Positions 22,378-29,651 of a stretch of DNA of 52,528 nucleotides are shown here, piece by piece (positions within the stretch are counted from its first letter, which is position 1; each line of letters opens with the position of its first letter). The position numbers and the translations under genes are program-made. Source of the stretch: a virus. The notes beneath the pieces were generated by a model. That model did not search any database and was not told the DNA's origin. It saw only the letters and a list, made by a program, of their open reading frames with translations. The DNA is taken from positions 1 to 52,528 of the IMG/VR virus record IMGVR_UViG_3300050821_012662; one strand, written 5' to 3'.

Positions 22378-22410
22378 CGTGGAAGACTTTCCTCTGAAGT
22401 TGACTGACAA

Positions 22411-22462
22411 GGGCCGCGCGCCGGGTCGGCCGGGGAGGGTCAGAGTCCTCGGCGCGCGGCCC
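22411..22462. other. GC-rich 13-bp perfect inverted repeat
   Basis: GGGCCGCGCGCCG (22411-22423) and CGGCGCGCGGCCC (22450-22462) pair perfectly around a 26-base loop. It occupies the gap between the 22482-23411 gene and the lipoprotein gene. No U-run follows on either strand, so it may be a factor-dependent terminator, an mRNA-stabilising stem or a protein-binding site. Confidence 0.5.
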
Positions 22463-22481
22463 CGCTCATCCGAGCTCTCGC

Positions 22482-23411
22482 TCAGATCTCCTCGCGCTCG
22501 CTCTCGCGATCCTCATCGCGAGAGCGACCTCCCGCAGGCTCGTCGCTCAGGTCGGCGGCCTCCTCGTCGGCTCGCTTCGCGCCGCTCGCGAAGCCCTCGT
22601 AGAGAGCGCGCCCGCGCTCGTAGTCCTCGACGGTTTCGACGTACCCCTCCTTGGAGACGGAGTACATGTACCAAGAATTATTGTCGCGAGTCACGAGGTT
22701 CGTCTTGAGCCTGTAGAGCAGCGCGAACGACGGAAGCTTGTTCCCCTCGCCGTCGGTCTCCTGATTCATCGAGAACATCCACGCCTTGCTCACGGTGTGG
22801 CCCGTGCTCGAGAGCGGAATCATGTACTCCAAGCGACGCCCGTCGTCGAGATGCACGATGCCGGCGTGATACCTCGTCTCGACGACGCGATTTCCGTTCG
22901 GCATGAGCCACGCCATGCGGGACTTGCCGTCGTCCCCCTCCACCTCCTGCTGCTCGGCCACGTCAGGCCGCGTCTTGTGACGACCCGCGAATCCCTTGCG
23001 CTCTGGCTGCCACTCGACCCACTCCTTCTGGAAGTAGCACGGCTGAAACACGAATCCCTCGTCGGAGGACACGATCTGGTCCTCCTCGGGCGCGTTGCGC
23101 AGCCACATGTCGCCGGCCTGAGCGCCGTCGATGTACCGCGCGTGCCCCCGCATGGCCGGCGGACTGTTGGCCTGTAGCACGTAGATCAGCGGAACGAGAT
23201 TGTCCGAGATGTCCGTGCTCACGCCCTTTCCGGCGTCCTCGCGGACGCGATCAGCGATCGCGGCCGGCAGAATCTTCTTCTCGCGAGTCGCGACAGCTGT
23301 CGTCGGCTTTCGCGGTTCTTCCTGCTTCGGAGCCTGCGATCTCGGGGGGCTCGCTCCCTGAGATCGCCCAGTCTGCGTCTGCTTCGTCTTCGTCTGCGTC
23401 GCCATCTTCAC
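22482..23411 (-). CDS. Conserved phage protein, possible single-strand DNA-associated, 309 aa
   Basis: GTG at 23411, or ATG at 23405 two codons later. A low-complexity Gln/Thr/Pro/Lys-rich N-terminus (about 50 residues) is followed by a globular core (NLVPLIYVLQANSPPAMRGH, then GFVFQPCYFQKEWVEWQPER and LMPNGNRVVETRYHAGIV). The C-terminus is strongly acidic (the last 30 residues include EEAADLSDE and ESEREEI). Acidic tails of this sort are typical of ssDNA-binding proteins, but no OB-fold motif can be read by eye. Confidence 0.6.
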   Translation of the reverse strand: MKMATQTKTKQTQTGRSQGASPPRSQAPKQEEPRKPTTAVATREKKILPAAIADRVREDAGKGVSTDISDNLVPLIYVLQANSPPAMRGHARYIDGAQAGDMWLRNAPEEDQIVSSDEGFVFQPCYFQKEWVEWQPERKGFAGRHKTRPDVAEQQEVEGDDGKSRMAWLMPNGNRVVETRYHAGIVHLDDGRRLEYMIPLSSTGHTVSKAWMFSMNQETDGEGNKLPSFALLYRLKTNLVTRDNNSWYMYSVSKEGYVETVEDYERGRALYEGFASGAKRADEEAADLSDEPAGGRSRDEDRESEREEI

Positions 23412-23529
23412 TCTGTCCTTCTGCTCGTTGCTTCATCTTCTCTGCGAACAACCCTAGCCGCGTCGCACGGCCGCCGAGAACTCGGATACCTGTCTCGGTG
23501 CTTCTGCGCTCGGGCCACAGTCGCATCAC
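23251..23529 (-). CDS. Small acidic hypothetical protein, overlapping the next gene
   Basis: The GTG at 23529 overlaps the upstream stop (GTGA). The first 40 codons (LWPERRSTETGIRVLGGRAT onward) are outside any other gene. The rest (EDGDADEDEADADW and on) overlaps the N-terminal low-complexity part of the 22482-23411 gene by about 160 bases in another frame. The start is well supported; the end less so. Confidence 0.45.
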   Translation of the reverse strand: MMRLWPERRSTETGIRVLGGRATRLGLFAEKMKQRAEGQSEDGDADEDEADADWAISGSEPPEIAGSEAGRTAKADDSCRDSREEDSAGRDR

Positions 23530-23726
23530 TTCTTCACCTTCTCCTGATCGTACCGCTTTCGCTCCCTTCTTATCATGCACTCGTCCTCGTTGACGGGGGC
23601 GCCATTCAGGCCGTGTCCGAGAGGACACGGCGTCGAACTCAGCGTCGCGTTGTCGAGACAGGTCTGACAGCGACCGAGAAACTCGTCTGGATACTTCGTC
23701 AACGTGTCACTCCTTAGTTCACCCAT
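23526..23726 (-). CDS. Small zinc-binding protein, 66 aa
   Basis: ATG at 23726 lies in an eight-base overlap with the upstream gene and has GGAGAG before it. CQTCLDNATLSSTPCPLGHG and a later Cys (NEDECMIRR) could form one metal site. Ends in a basic tail (RRERKRYDQEKVKK). Function unknown. Confidence 0.6.
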   Translation of the reverse strand: MGELRSDTLTKYPDEFLGRCQTCLDNATLSSTPCPLGHGLNGAPVNEDECMIRRERKRYDQEKVKK

Positions 23727-23979
23727 CTCTCTCCAACTTCTTCTCGATTCCTTCAATCCTGCGAAGTCGTCGGTATTGCTTGTCACGTAAATCATTGTAT
23801 CCAGGAACGCCACAGCCCGGACAACAGACGCCACCGTTGCGCCAGAAGTTATCCGACATCTCGAGCATTCTCTCATCATCAGCAGCGTACGACCTGCGCA
23901 GATTCTTCAGTTCAATCTTCAACGGACTCAGTCGCCGCTGAGAATCAAAACCGAAGAACTTCTTTATCGACGAAAGCAT
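23719..23979 (-). CDS. Small zinc-binding helical protein, 86 aa
   Basis: ATG at 23979 overlaps the TAA of the upstream gene (TAATG). The N-terminus is basic and helical (SSIKKFFGFDSQRRL), and CCPGCGVPGYNDL sits in the C-terminal half, then a basic helix. A nucleic-acid-binding role is plausible but not shown. Confidence 0.6.
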   Translation of the reverse strand: MLSSIKKFFGFDSQRRLSPLKIELKNLRRSYAADDERMLEMSDNFWRNGGVCCPGCGVPGYNDLRDKQYRRLRRIEGIEKKLERDG

Positions 23980-24578
23980 TACTCCTTCCTCGCCATCAGC
24001 ACCACGACCTTGCCCACGGTCGCGCCTATCGTCTGCAGATCCGCAGGCGCCAGCGGCCTTCCGCTCTCGAAGCGCTCGCGCACCCACGCTGTGAGAGTAG
24101 AGGCGTGAACGCCGGTCTTCTGCACGAACGGGATGCGCATCTTGCGCAGCGCGGTCGCCATCTTCTTCAGGGCGGCGCCCTCCCCGCGACCGAACTGAAT
24201 CTCGACCTTCGTCTTGCTGAGATCCTCGGCCTTGTTCGCCTTCAAGAACGCCAAGGCGACGTCTCTCGCCTCCTCGTCCTTCGGCAGATTCGCGCTGTAG
24301 TACGGCTTGAGTGCCGCGTCGTACGCCGGGAGGTTGCCGTCGGCGCTGATGTCGATGCCCGTCGTGCCGAGCCTCTCGAACAGATCCACGAGCTCTCTCG
24401 TTCGGAGATCGGTCAGCAGGGTGGTCTTCTCCTGCATCTCCTCCGCGAGCTGAGCGATCTCGAGCTCCAGGCTCCTCCCGTACGCGATGCGACTCCGCAG
24501 ATGCGCGATGTCGCCCTCTCTCGGCTTCGGTCGCTCGGCTATCGCCGCCACGGACTTTGGTAGTGTCTTCGCTGCCAC
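23979..24578 (-). CDS. Hypothetical protein, 199 aa, first gene of the early unit
   Basis: GTG at 24578 with GGGAGGA six bases upstream; the longer in-frame start at 24611 lacks a site. Residues about 30-70 are coiled-coil-like (LEIAQLAEEMQEKTTLLTDL). The middle (PAYDAALKPYYSANLPKDEE) and C-terminus (GVHASTLTAWVRERFESGRP) suggest a DNA-associated fold. It is transcribed divergently from the helicase and carries the ACTTTACTTCG element about 52 bases upstream. Confidence 0.65.
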   Translation of the reverse strand: MAAKTLPKSVAAIAERPKPREGDIAHLRSRIAYGRSLELEIAQLAEEMQEKTTLLTDLRTRELVDLFERLGTTGIDISADGNLPAYDAALKPYYSANLPKDEEARDVALAFLKANKAEDLSKTKVEIQFGRGEGAALKKMATALRKMRIPFVQKTGVHASTLTAWVRERFESGRPLAPADLQTIGATVGKVVVLMARKE

Positions 24579-24629
24579 GTGCTGTCCTCCCTCGGCTGGT
24601 AGGCCGCACATCCTGCGGCAGACCGGGGG

Positions 24630-24640
24630 CGAAGTAAAGT
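24630..24640 (-). promoter_or_regulatory. ACTTTACTTCG element, copy upstream of the 23979-24578 gene
   Basis: On the minus strand this reads ACTTTACTTCG followed by CCCCC, about 52 bases before the GTG at 24578. It is flanked by GGCAGAC/GTCTGCC, which can pair. Orientation relative to the gene is the same as in the other two copies. Confidence 0.5.
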
Positions 24641-24811
24641 TCGGCGCGTCTGCCTATAAGTTTATAACGCATCTCGCGCGCGGCTGTGTACGCGCGCGCC
24701 CGCGCACGAGAGAAACTAATAATTCAATAGCGTGCGTGCGCGGGGTGTCGGAAGAGGCTGCGGCAGAGGCGTCTGAGATCGCGGAGGAGCCTACAAGACG
24801 GGGCGACTGGA

Positions 24812-24817
24812 TATAAT
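24812..24817 (+). promoter_or_regulatory. Candidate -10 box (TATAAT) before the helicase gene
   Basis: A perfect TATAAT lies about 60 bases before the ATG at 24875. No good -35 (TTGACA) is seen 16-18 bases upstream, so it may need an activator or a phage factor. Transcription from here would include the ACTTTACTTCG element in the leader. Confidence 0.45.
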
Positions 24818-24837
24818 AGGAGCGGCGTGCTGACAAC

Positions 24838-24848
24838 ACTTTACTTCG
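24838..24848 (+). promoter_or_regulatory. ACTTTACTTCG element, copy upstream of the helicase gene
   Basis: Plus-strand ACTTTACTTCG followed by CCCCCC, 26 bases before ATG 24875 and 53 before ATG 24902. With the copies at 24630-24640 and 12283-12293 it forms a set in the same orientation relative to the downstream gene. Confidence 0.5.
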
Positions 24849-24874
24849 CCCCCCAGTTAGGGCATTTGTTTTCT

Positions 24875-26728
24875 ATGGGTCTCTATCTTCAAAATAAACA
24901 GATGAGCATTTCTTCGAGAGTGAAGTACGTGATGCAGACTACCGCGATGAGACATCAGTCAGAAGCTCTGATTAGACTCTCTAATAGGCCGTCTGGAACT
25001 TCAGACGTGTTTGCTTTTTTGATGGACATGGGAGCCGGAAAATCGAGAGTAATTTTGGAGGAGTTCCAGAACATGGTGTCCTCCGGCTACGCGAACGACC
25101 TACTCGTCGTCGCGCCGGCCGGCTCCTACCGCAACTGGTGCGTCGACAAGAGCAACGAGCAGCCCAGCGAGCTGCGCCGACATCTCGATCCTCGACTTCT
25201 CAAGATCCTCCGCGTCGCCTGCTGGAGCGGCAAGAAGATCGCTCGCGACGAGGTTCGCAGACTAGTGAAGTCGGCGGACGACCACCCCCGCGCCCTGTTC
25301 GTCAACGTCGAGGCGATCAGCACGTCCGAGGAGGTGACGGAGCTCTGCGCCGAGTTCCTCCGCGCCGGTCGGTGCCTGATGGCTGTGGATGAAAGTACAG
25401 TTATAAGAGGCGCCCCGAAGATCAAGCGAACCGGCTCCATCCGCACGAAGCGCGTAGTTCTCGACCTCGGTCCTCTCGCGAAGGCGCGTCGCATTCTCAC
25501 CGGCCTGATCACGCCGAAGAGCCCGCTGGACCTGTACTGGCAGTTCTACTTCCTCGACAAGAGGATTCTCGGACACGACTCGTACGTCACGTTTCGCGCG
25601 CGGTACGCCAAGGTCAAGCGGTCGTGCTTCGAGCCGAGCGAGATCATTCGCGGTCAGCTCAGGAGGGCGATGGGTCTCAAGACGCCGGGGGCGAGCGACA
25701 GCTTTCTGCGAAACAGGCTGCGCGTCGCGTGCGCCGTGTCGGCGGAGTTCAGGGAGGCGGAGTCGGGATGCCGGGTCGCGCCGCGCAAGATACCCGACAA
25801 CACGACGCGAAGGGAGATGCTCGACGAACTGAGCATCTTCGCCGACGGCATGTCCCGCGACATGGCCGTCGAGTGCATCCTGCGCATGGGCTCGTGGATC
25901 AGGAGCACGATACAGGTGGCGAAGGGGAAGGACGGAGCGCCGCAGTTTCAGCGACTGGAGGAGCTCCAGGCGCTGATCGCGCCCTTCTCCTACCGCGTGC
26001 TCAAGTCCGACTGCATGGATCTCCCTCCAAAGGTCTACCAGACGCGCGACGTCGAGCTGACGCCCGAGCAGCGTCGCATGTACGACGAGATCCTGAGACA
26101 CGCGACGACGGAGCTGGAGGGACAGCACGTCGTGGCGAAGACCGTGATCGCGCAGATGCTGCGGCTGCATCAGGTCGCGCTCGGGCACTGCGCGGACAAC
26201 GAGAGGCACGTGTTCGACGTGCCGTCGAACCGCATCGATGCGCTGATCGAGGTCCTGGAGGACCACGACGGGCCGGCGATCATCTGGAGCCACTATCGCT
26301 TCGAGCTGGACAAGATCGTGTGGAGACTGCGGAAGCACTTCGGCCCCCGGTCCGTCGCGCAGTTTCACGGCGGCAACCGGGGGGAGCGCGACGAGGAGGA
26401 GAGAAGATTTCTGGGGGGAGACGCGGAGTGCGACTACATGGTGTCCACGCAATCCGCCGGGGGAAAGGGGAACACGTGGGTCGCGCAGGCGCGCGAGGTG
26501 GGAAGGCGGCCGATCGGCCTCATGGTCTACTGCTCCAACTCGTTCGACCTGGAGCATCGGCTTCAGAGCGAGGACCGCGCGCATCGGCGCGGGCAGACGG
26601 GAGGCCTGACGCTGGTGGACCTGATCGCGAGAGGAACGGTGGAGGAGAGAATCGTGAGGGCGCTGAGGCAGAAGATAGATCTGGCGTCGGCAGTCACTGG
26701 AGAAGGATGGAGAGAATGGCTCGTTTAG
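24875..26728 (+). CDS. SNF2-type SF2 helicase, 617 aa
   Basis: FLMDMGAGKSRVILEEF is Walker A (MGAGKS), LLVVAPAGSYRNWCVD motif Ia, LMAVDESTVIRG the DExx-type motif II (DES) and ARRILTGLITPKSPLDLYWQ motif III. In the C-terminal half, GPAIIWSHYRFELDKIV, VAQFHGGNR and LEHRLQSEDRAHRRGQTG (motif VI) are typical of SNF2-like phage helicases, followed by LIARGTVEERIVRAL. The ATG at 24875 was chosen because the regulatory element lies just upstream; 24902 and 24932 are alternatives, and the GTG at 24827 would put the element inside the coding region. It probably remodels or unwinds DNA in replication or recombination. Confidence 0.85.
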   Translation: MGLYLQNKQMSISSRVKYVMQTTAMRHQSEALIRLSNRPSGTSDVFAFLMDMGAGKSRVILEEFQNMVSSGYANDLLVVAPAGSYRNWCVDKSNEQPSELRRHLDPRLLKILRVACWSGKKIARDEVRRLVKSADDHPRALFVNVEAISTSEEVTELCAEFLRAGRCLMAVDESTVIRGAPKIKRTGSIRTKRVVLDLGPLAKARRILTGLITPKSPLDLYWQFYFLDKRILGHDSYVTFRARYAKVKRSCFEPSEIIRGQLRRAMGLKTPGASDSFLRNRLRVACAVSAEFREAESGCRVAPRKIPDNTTRREMLDELSIFADGMSRDMAVECILRMGSWIRSTIQVAKGKDGAPQFQRLEELQALIAPFSYRVLKSDCMDLPPKVYQTRDVELTPEQRRMYDEILRHATTELEGQHVVAKTVIAQMLRLHQVALGHCADNERHVFDVPSNRIDALIEVLEDHDGPAIIWSHYRFELDKIVWRLRKHFGPRSVAQFHGGNRGERDEEERRFLGGDAECDYMVSTQSAGGKGNTWVAQAREVGRRPIGLMVYCSNSFDLEHRLQSEDRAHRRGQTGGLTLVDLIARGTVEERIVRALRQKIDLASAVTGEGWREWLV

Positions 26729-26952
26729 CGATACTTTGTACGGATGGTCCGATCGCTGATCGACAGCGTCGGTGGATCTTGAAATTCGACGACTGGGATA
26801 AGGATGACATGCACTTTGACAGGGAGAACGACGCGATGCGCGCTTGGGATTGCGCCAAGGACAACTGGACCTGCACGCTGTTCGTGACTGCTGAATTTGT
26901 GCAGCCACAACACTGGACGACAGAGTTACAGGAAGCTACGAACGGGAACTGA
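26716..26952 (+). CDS. Hypothetical protein, 78 aa
   Basis: ATG at 26716 after GGATGGAGAG, overlapping the helicase end by 13 bases; ATG 26707 is an alternative. ILCTDGPIADRQRRWILKFD, DENDAM-like acidic stretches and CAKDNWTCTLFVTAEFV suggest a compact alpha/beta fold. Co-transcribed with the helicase. Not recognised. Confidence 0.6.
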   Translation: MARLAILCTDGPIADRQRRWILKFDDWDKDDMHFDRENDAMRAWDCAKDNWTCTLFVTAEFVQPQHWTTELQEATNGN

Positions 26953-26956
26953 TGAG

Positions 26957-27193
26957 ATGAGCTCTTTGTCGGTGAAGATAGACTACACGAACTGGCGAGG
27001 CGAGCGCCGCGTCAGGCGCGTTCAGCCGGATCGCATCGTCTTCGAGTCCAGCGAGTGGCATCCGGAGCCGCAGTGGGTCCTCAGGGCAATAGATCTCGAG
27101 GACGAGGACCACGCGGAGAAGGCGTTCGCGATGAGCGGCGTCCACTCGTGGGAAAATGAAAGAGGCCCCGGCACGACGAGTGCCGAGGCCTAG
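26957..27193 (+). CDS. WYL-like domain protein, 78 aa
   Basis: ATG at 26957, four bases after the previous stop. VKIDYTNWRGERRVRRVQPD and FESSEWHPEPQWVLRAIDLE match the short WYL-like proteins found in many phages (a Y-T-N-W-R-G-E start and a W-H-P-E-P-Q-W motif). WYL domains bind nucleic acids or ligands. It may regulate the helicase island. The 3' end overlaps the terminator hairpin. Confidence 0.7.
   Translation: MSSLSVKIDYTNWRGERRVRRVQPDRIVFESSEWHPEPQWVLRAIDLEDEDHAEKAFAMSGVHSWENERGPGTTSAEA
27164..27190 (-). terminator. Rho-independent-type terminator, minus strand
   Basis: On the minus strand GGCCTCGGCAC, a five-base loop and GTGCCGGGGCC (one mismatch) are followed by TCTTTCATTTT. The stem and T-rich run fit a terminator for the structural unit coming from the right. 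The same stem ends the plus-strand island, but no T-run follows on that side. Confidence 0.7.
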
Positions 27194-27227
27194 TCAGGGA
27201 GGAACCTTCCTCTCGCGAGGAAGCTCT

Positions 27228-27374
27228 CTACGCGGCGGAAGTCGGCGGTGGAGTTCTCGCCGCCGCCTCCAGCGCCTGAAGCCGACTCTGCAGATCCGTC
27301 AGTCCCTCCTTGAAGATCTGCATGTCGTTCGCGAGCTCGAAACCGCTCCGCGTCTCGTTGACCGCCGCCGACAT
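27228..27374 (-). CDS. Small helical protein, 48 aa
   Basis: ATG at 27374 with GGGAGG six bases upstream, overlapping the previous stop. The sequence is an amphipathic helix (LANDMQIFKEGLTDLQSRLQ) with a Pro-rich tail. It is the last gene before the terminator. Function unknown. Confidence 0.55.
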   Translation of the reverse strand: MSAAVNETRSGFELANDMQIFKEGLTDLQSRLQALEAAARTPPPTSAA

Positions 27375-27826
27375 CACGTTCCTCCCTTGACCACGCCGAG
27401 CAGGCGCCTGTCCAGCTCGTTGACGTGCTCCTGCAGCCGGTCTATGGACTTGCCGATATTCGACGACCCGTGCAGCTCGTTCTCCAGCGTCAGCAGGCGG
27501 TTGGCCTGCCCCTCCATGCGCGACGTGTTGTTCATCTCGAACTTCGACATCTCGTCCTTGGACACGTTGCTGGCGCGAAGGCGAAGCAGCTCGGCCTCGG
27601 TTCTCGCCATGAAGGCGTCTATGGTGTGGTGGAACTCGTCGTGCTCGCGTATCGAGAGCTTCTCGTGGTTCAGCTTCTCCTGTCCGTTCTGCAGCGGCGC
27701 GATGCCGCCGATCCACATGGCCGTGAACGGTATGCTGGCGACGAGCACGGTCTGAAGGACCGAGCCGTACTTCGCAGTCCATCCGTCGCCGTTTCCGTTA
27801 CCGTTTCTGTACGGCGCTGACGCCAT
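27374..27826 (-). CDS. Membrane-anchored coiled-coil protein, 150 aa
   Basis: ATG at 27826 with GAGGAG six bases upstream. After a Gly/Asn-rich start, residues about 20-40 form one hydrophobic segment (VLQTVLVASIPFTAMWIGGI). A long coiled coil (EHDEFHHTIDAFMARTEAEL to the end) follows. Small membrane-coil proteins near lysis genes often take part in lysis control or spanin-like functions; that is a guess here. Confidence 0.6.
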   Translation of the reverse strand: MASAPYRNGNGNGDGWTAKYGSVLQTVLVASIPFTAMWIGGIAPLQNGQEKLNHEKLSIREHDEFHHTIDAFMARTEAELLRLRASNVSKDEMSKFEMNNTSRMEGQANRLLTLENELHGSSNIGKSIDRLQEHVNELDRRLLGVVKGGT

Positions 27827-28334
27827 CGGGTACTCCTCTTGTTCCACCGAGCAGGCTGCCCAGCTCCGCCTCGACTCCGGTCGCCACCTCCGGCGCGAAG
27901 TCCATCCACAGGTGCGGCGCTCCGGCCACGTCGTGCACCACGTCGAAGCCCAGATCGCCGCCCGCGCCCGACAGCACGCCGGGCCCGCGCCACAGGACGG
28001 AGCGGGTAGTCTTGGCGTGGTCGATCGGGTAGTTCTGCCCGAGCCTGCTGCCGGCGACGCACAGCACGAGGTCGAACTTGCGGCCGACGTGTCCGCTGAA
28101 GCTGGACTGAGCGTAGGTCAGCGCCGACACGCCGAGCGAGTACCCCAAGCCGGCGATCAGGTAGCCGGTGGTGCGGTGCGCGTCCACGGCGGCGGCGATC
28201 TTGTCGGTGTCGCCGTAGGCGAACACGTCGGCCTGGATGCCGAGCTGCTCGGTGGTCTTGGCCATGCGAGCTACGCCGTAGCTGGTGAGCCAGCCGCCCT
28301 GACCCATGATGGCTGCGAGGTAGACTTTCGGCAT
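27798..28334 (-). CDS. Possible alpha/beta-hydrolase-like protein, 178 aa
   Basis: ATG at 28334 with GGAGG nine bases upstream. VYLAAIMGQGGWLTSYGVAR begins like a Rossmann/hydrolase strand-turn. GYLIAGLGYSLGVSAL (about 80-95) contains a GxSxG-like GYSLG. VLCVAGSRLGQNYPIDH follows, and Asp and His residues are available downstream (DVVHDVAG). It could be a lipase/esterase-type enzyme released at lysis or a host-directed protein. Family uncertain. Confidence 0.5.
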   Translation of the reverse strand: MPKVYLAAIMGQGGWLTSYGVARMAKTTEQLGIQADVFAYGDTDKIAAAVDAHRTTGYLIAGLGYSLGVSALTYAQSSFSGHVGRKFDLVLCVAGSRLGQNYPIDHAKTTRSVLWRGPGVLSGAGGDLGFDVVHDVAGAPHLWMDFAPEVATGVEAELGSLLGGTRGVPDGVSAVQKR

Positions 28335-28336
28335 CT

Positions 28337-28990
28337 TCAGTGTCCTCCGCGGACGAAATATATGGTGGCGAACAGGCCGCCCGCCGCCACAAGAAACGAC
28401 AGCACCGAACTCACGCCGACCGCCACGGCCAGGACCCGCATGCGCCCGGCGGACTCGCCCTCGCTGATCTTGCCAGTCTCGCGCAGCTCGGCGATACGCT
28501 TCAGCGCCTCGGCGGTCGACGGATCGGTGACGCTGGTCTTGCCGGCCTGCTCGTAGCGGAAGCGCTCCTGCTCGCGCAGGCGCTCCGAGAGGGCGTTGAT
28601 GCTGGCGTTGAGCTGATCGCCGAAGGACTTGGTGAGCGCGCCGATCTGGGCCGAGAGGCTGTCGGTGACCTTGGTGAGCTGAGTCGATATGAGTTCCGAC
28701 GTCGTCTTGACAGCGTCCGCGTTGATGCTGAAGAGCAGCGCGTCGTTCGCAGCCTTCATGGCGGCAAGAGCGTCGCGTTTCGCAGACTCGGCTGCTCTCA
28801 TGTCGTCCTGATATCGAGCCTCGGCCGCGCGGATCTCCCGGTCGTGAGTAGCAAGCAGATCTCGTATCTCCTTGTGGTGCTCCTTCTCGGCGAGGACGAG
28901 GCTCTTGACGTTCTCTGTGGGATCGACGACCGGCCCCCCGGTCGCGTCGACTCCTAGTCCGGTTGACATGACCGGGGGGCGCTTGGCCAT
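28337..28990 (-). CDS. Coiled-coil protein with C-terminal membrane anchor, 217 aa
   Basis: ATG at 28990. Residues about 30-165 are a long charged helix (AEKEHHKEIRDLLATHDREI, LNASINALSERLREQERFRY). One hydrophobic segment ends the chain (VLSFLVAAGGLFATIYFVRGG). The tail-anchored coil may have a lysis or membrane-associated role. Not a recognised family. Confidence 0.6.
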   Translation of the reverse strand: MAKRPPVMSTGLGVDATGGPVVDPTENVKSLVLAEKEHHKEIRDLLATHDREIRAAEARYQDDMRAAESAKRDALAAMKAANDALLFSINADAVKTTSELISTQLTKVTDSLSAQIGALTKSFGDQLNASINALSERLREQERFRYEQAGKTSVTDPSTAEALKRIAELRETGKISEGESAGRMRVLAVAVGVSSVLSFLVAAGGLFATIYFVRGGH

Positions 28991-28994
28991 ACAC

Positions 28995-29651
28995 TCATGG
29001 GGGTGTCGGTGTGACGGGGGCAGGCGTCGGCGGCGGCGTAACCGCCGGCAGCGTCGGGTCCGCCACGGTCGGCGTGGAGCGGATCACCGGAATCTTGCTG
29101 CACACGCTCGCGAGGCTGGGGATCGGTATCGAGAACCCTCCGGCGCCCGCCGCAGCGGTCGCGAGGTTGGCGGCGTCCGAGAATAGCTGCGTACAAGCCG
29201 AACTGGCGCACAGGTCGTTGGCCGACATCACCAGCAGGCGGATCGCCTGGAGGTCGAGCGGAAGCTGGAGCGTGATAGGGACGGGATGCGCCTTGAACAC
29301 CGCCGAGGTCTTGCGCATCTGCATCCAGCACTGCTGGCCCACGCCGTCCGGCAGGTCTGGAATCGCCACGGCGAGCTGTTCGGCCTCCGTCACGCCCTGA
29401 TCCACGAAAGTGGCGAGACTAATGAAGACCTGCGTGATGGCCTTGCTGGCGTCGGACGTGACGGTCTGGCCGGTGACGGGGGACTTGCACCCGGGCAGCA
29501 GGTTGAGAGGGTCGCAGATGAGAGGCGTCAGGCCCACCGCGCTCTCGCGCGGCTCGGCCTCCGGGGGGCGAGGCCGGGGGGTGCGGTCCTGCTGCGCCGA
29601 CGCGAGCGACGCGGACAGCAGAAGGGCGGACAGCGCGACGATTACTCTCAT
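28995..29651 (-). CDS. Secreted Cys-containing protein, 218 aa
   Basis: The ATG at 29651 opens a clear Sec signal peptide, MRVIVALSALLLSASLASAQ. The mature part has Cys at LICDP, LPGCK, QQCWM, LCASSACTQ and VCSK, suggesting disulfides and periplasmic or extracellular folding. The C-terminus is Pro/Thr-rich (TPPPTPAPVTPTPP). It lies in the lysis region. Function unknown. Confidence 0.6.
   Translation of the reverse strand: MRVIVALSALLLSASLASAQQDRTPRPRPPEAEPRESAVGLTPLICDPLNLLPGCKSPVTGQTVTSDASKAITQVFISLATFVDQGVTEAEQLAVAIPDLPDGVGQQCWMQMRKTSAVFKAHPVPITLQLPLDLQAIRLLVMSANDLCASSACTQLFSDAANLATAAAGAGGFSIPIPSLASVCSKIPVIRSTPTVADPTLPAVTPPPTPAPVTPTPP

Larger units (their letters stand above)
24579..24874. 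promoter_or_regulatory. Divergent intergenic control region
   Basis: About 300 bases without a convincing gene separate the early unit (minus) from the helicase island (plus). It contains two inverted copies of a 16-mer (GGGGGCGAAGTAAAGT at 24625-24640 and its complement at 24838-24853), a TATAAT on the plus strand, AT-rich TTATAAACTTATAG on the minus strand (24654-24667), a 7-bp inverted repeat (24617-24623 with 24648-24654) and an alternating purine-pyrimidine tract (24685-24699). Likely the main early promoter/operator region; an origin is possible. Confidence 0.6.

Noticed and set aside
21007-22407. Long plus-strand open frame (466 codons) opposite the primase and lipoprotein genes
   Set aside because: Arg/Ala/Leu-rich with no motif; it mirrors the minus-strand primase, whose AEP motifs are clear. 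A high-GC shadow.
22411-22462. Intrinsic terminator
   Set aside because: The stem is strong but the loop is 26 bases and no U-run follows on either strand, so it is recorded only as an inverted repeat.
24827-24874. GTG at 24827 as the helicase start
   Set aside because: It would place the repeated ACTTTACTTCG element inside the coding region, and the extra 16 codons carry no helicase motif.
25262-26908. Long minus-strand open frame (548 codons) opposite the helicase
   Set aside because: Low-complexity Arg/Leu/Ala translation lying over a complete SNF2-type helicase on the plus strand.
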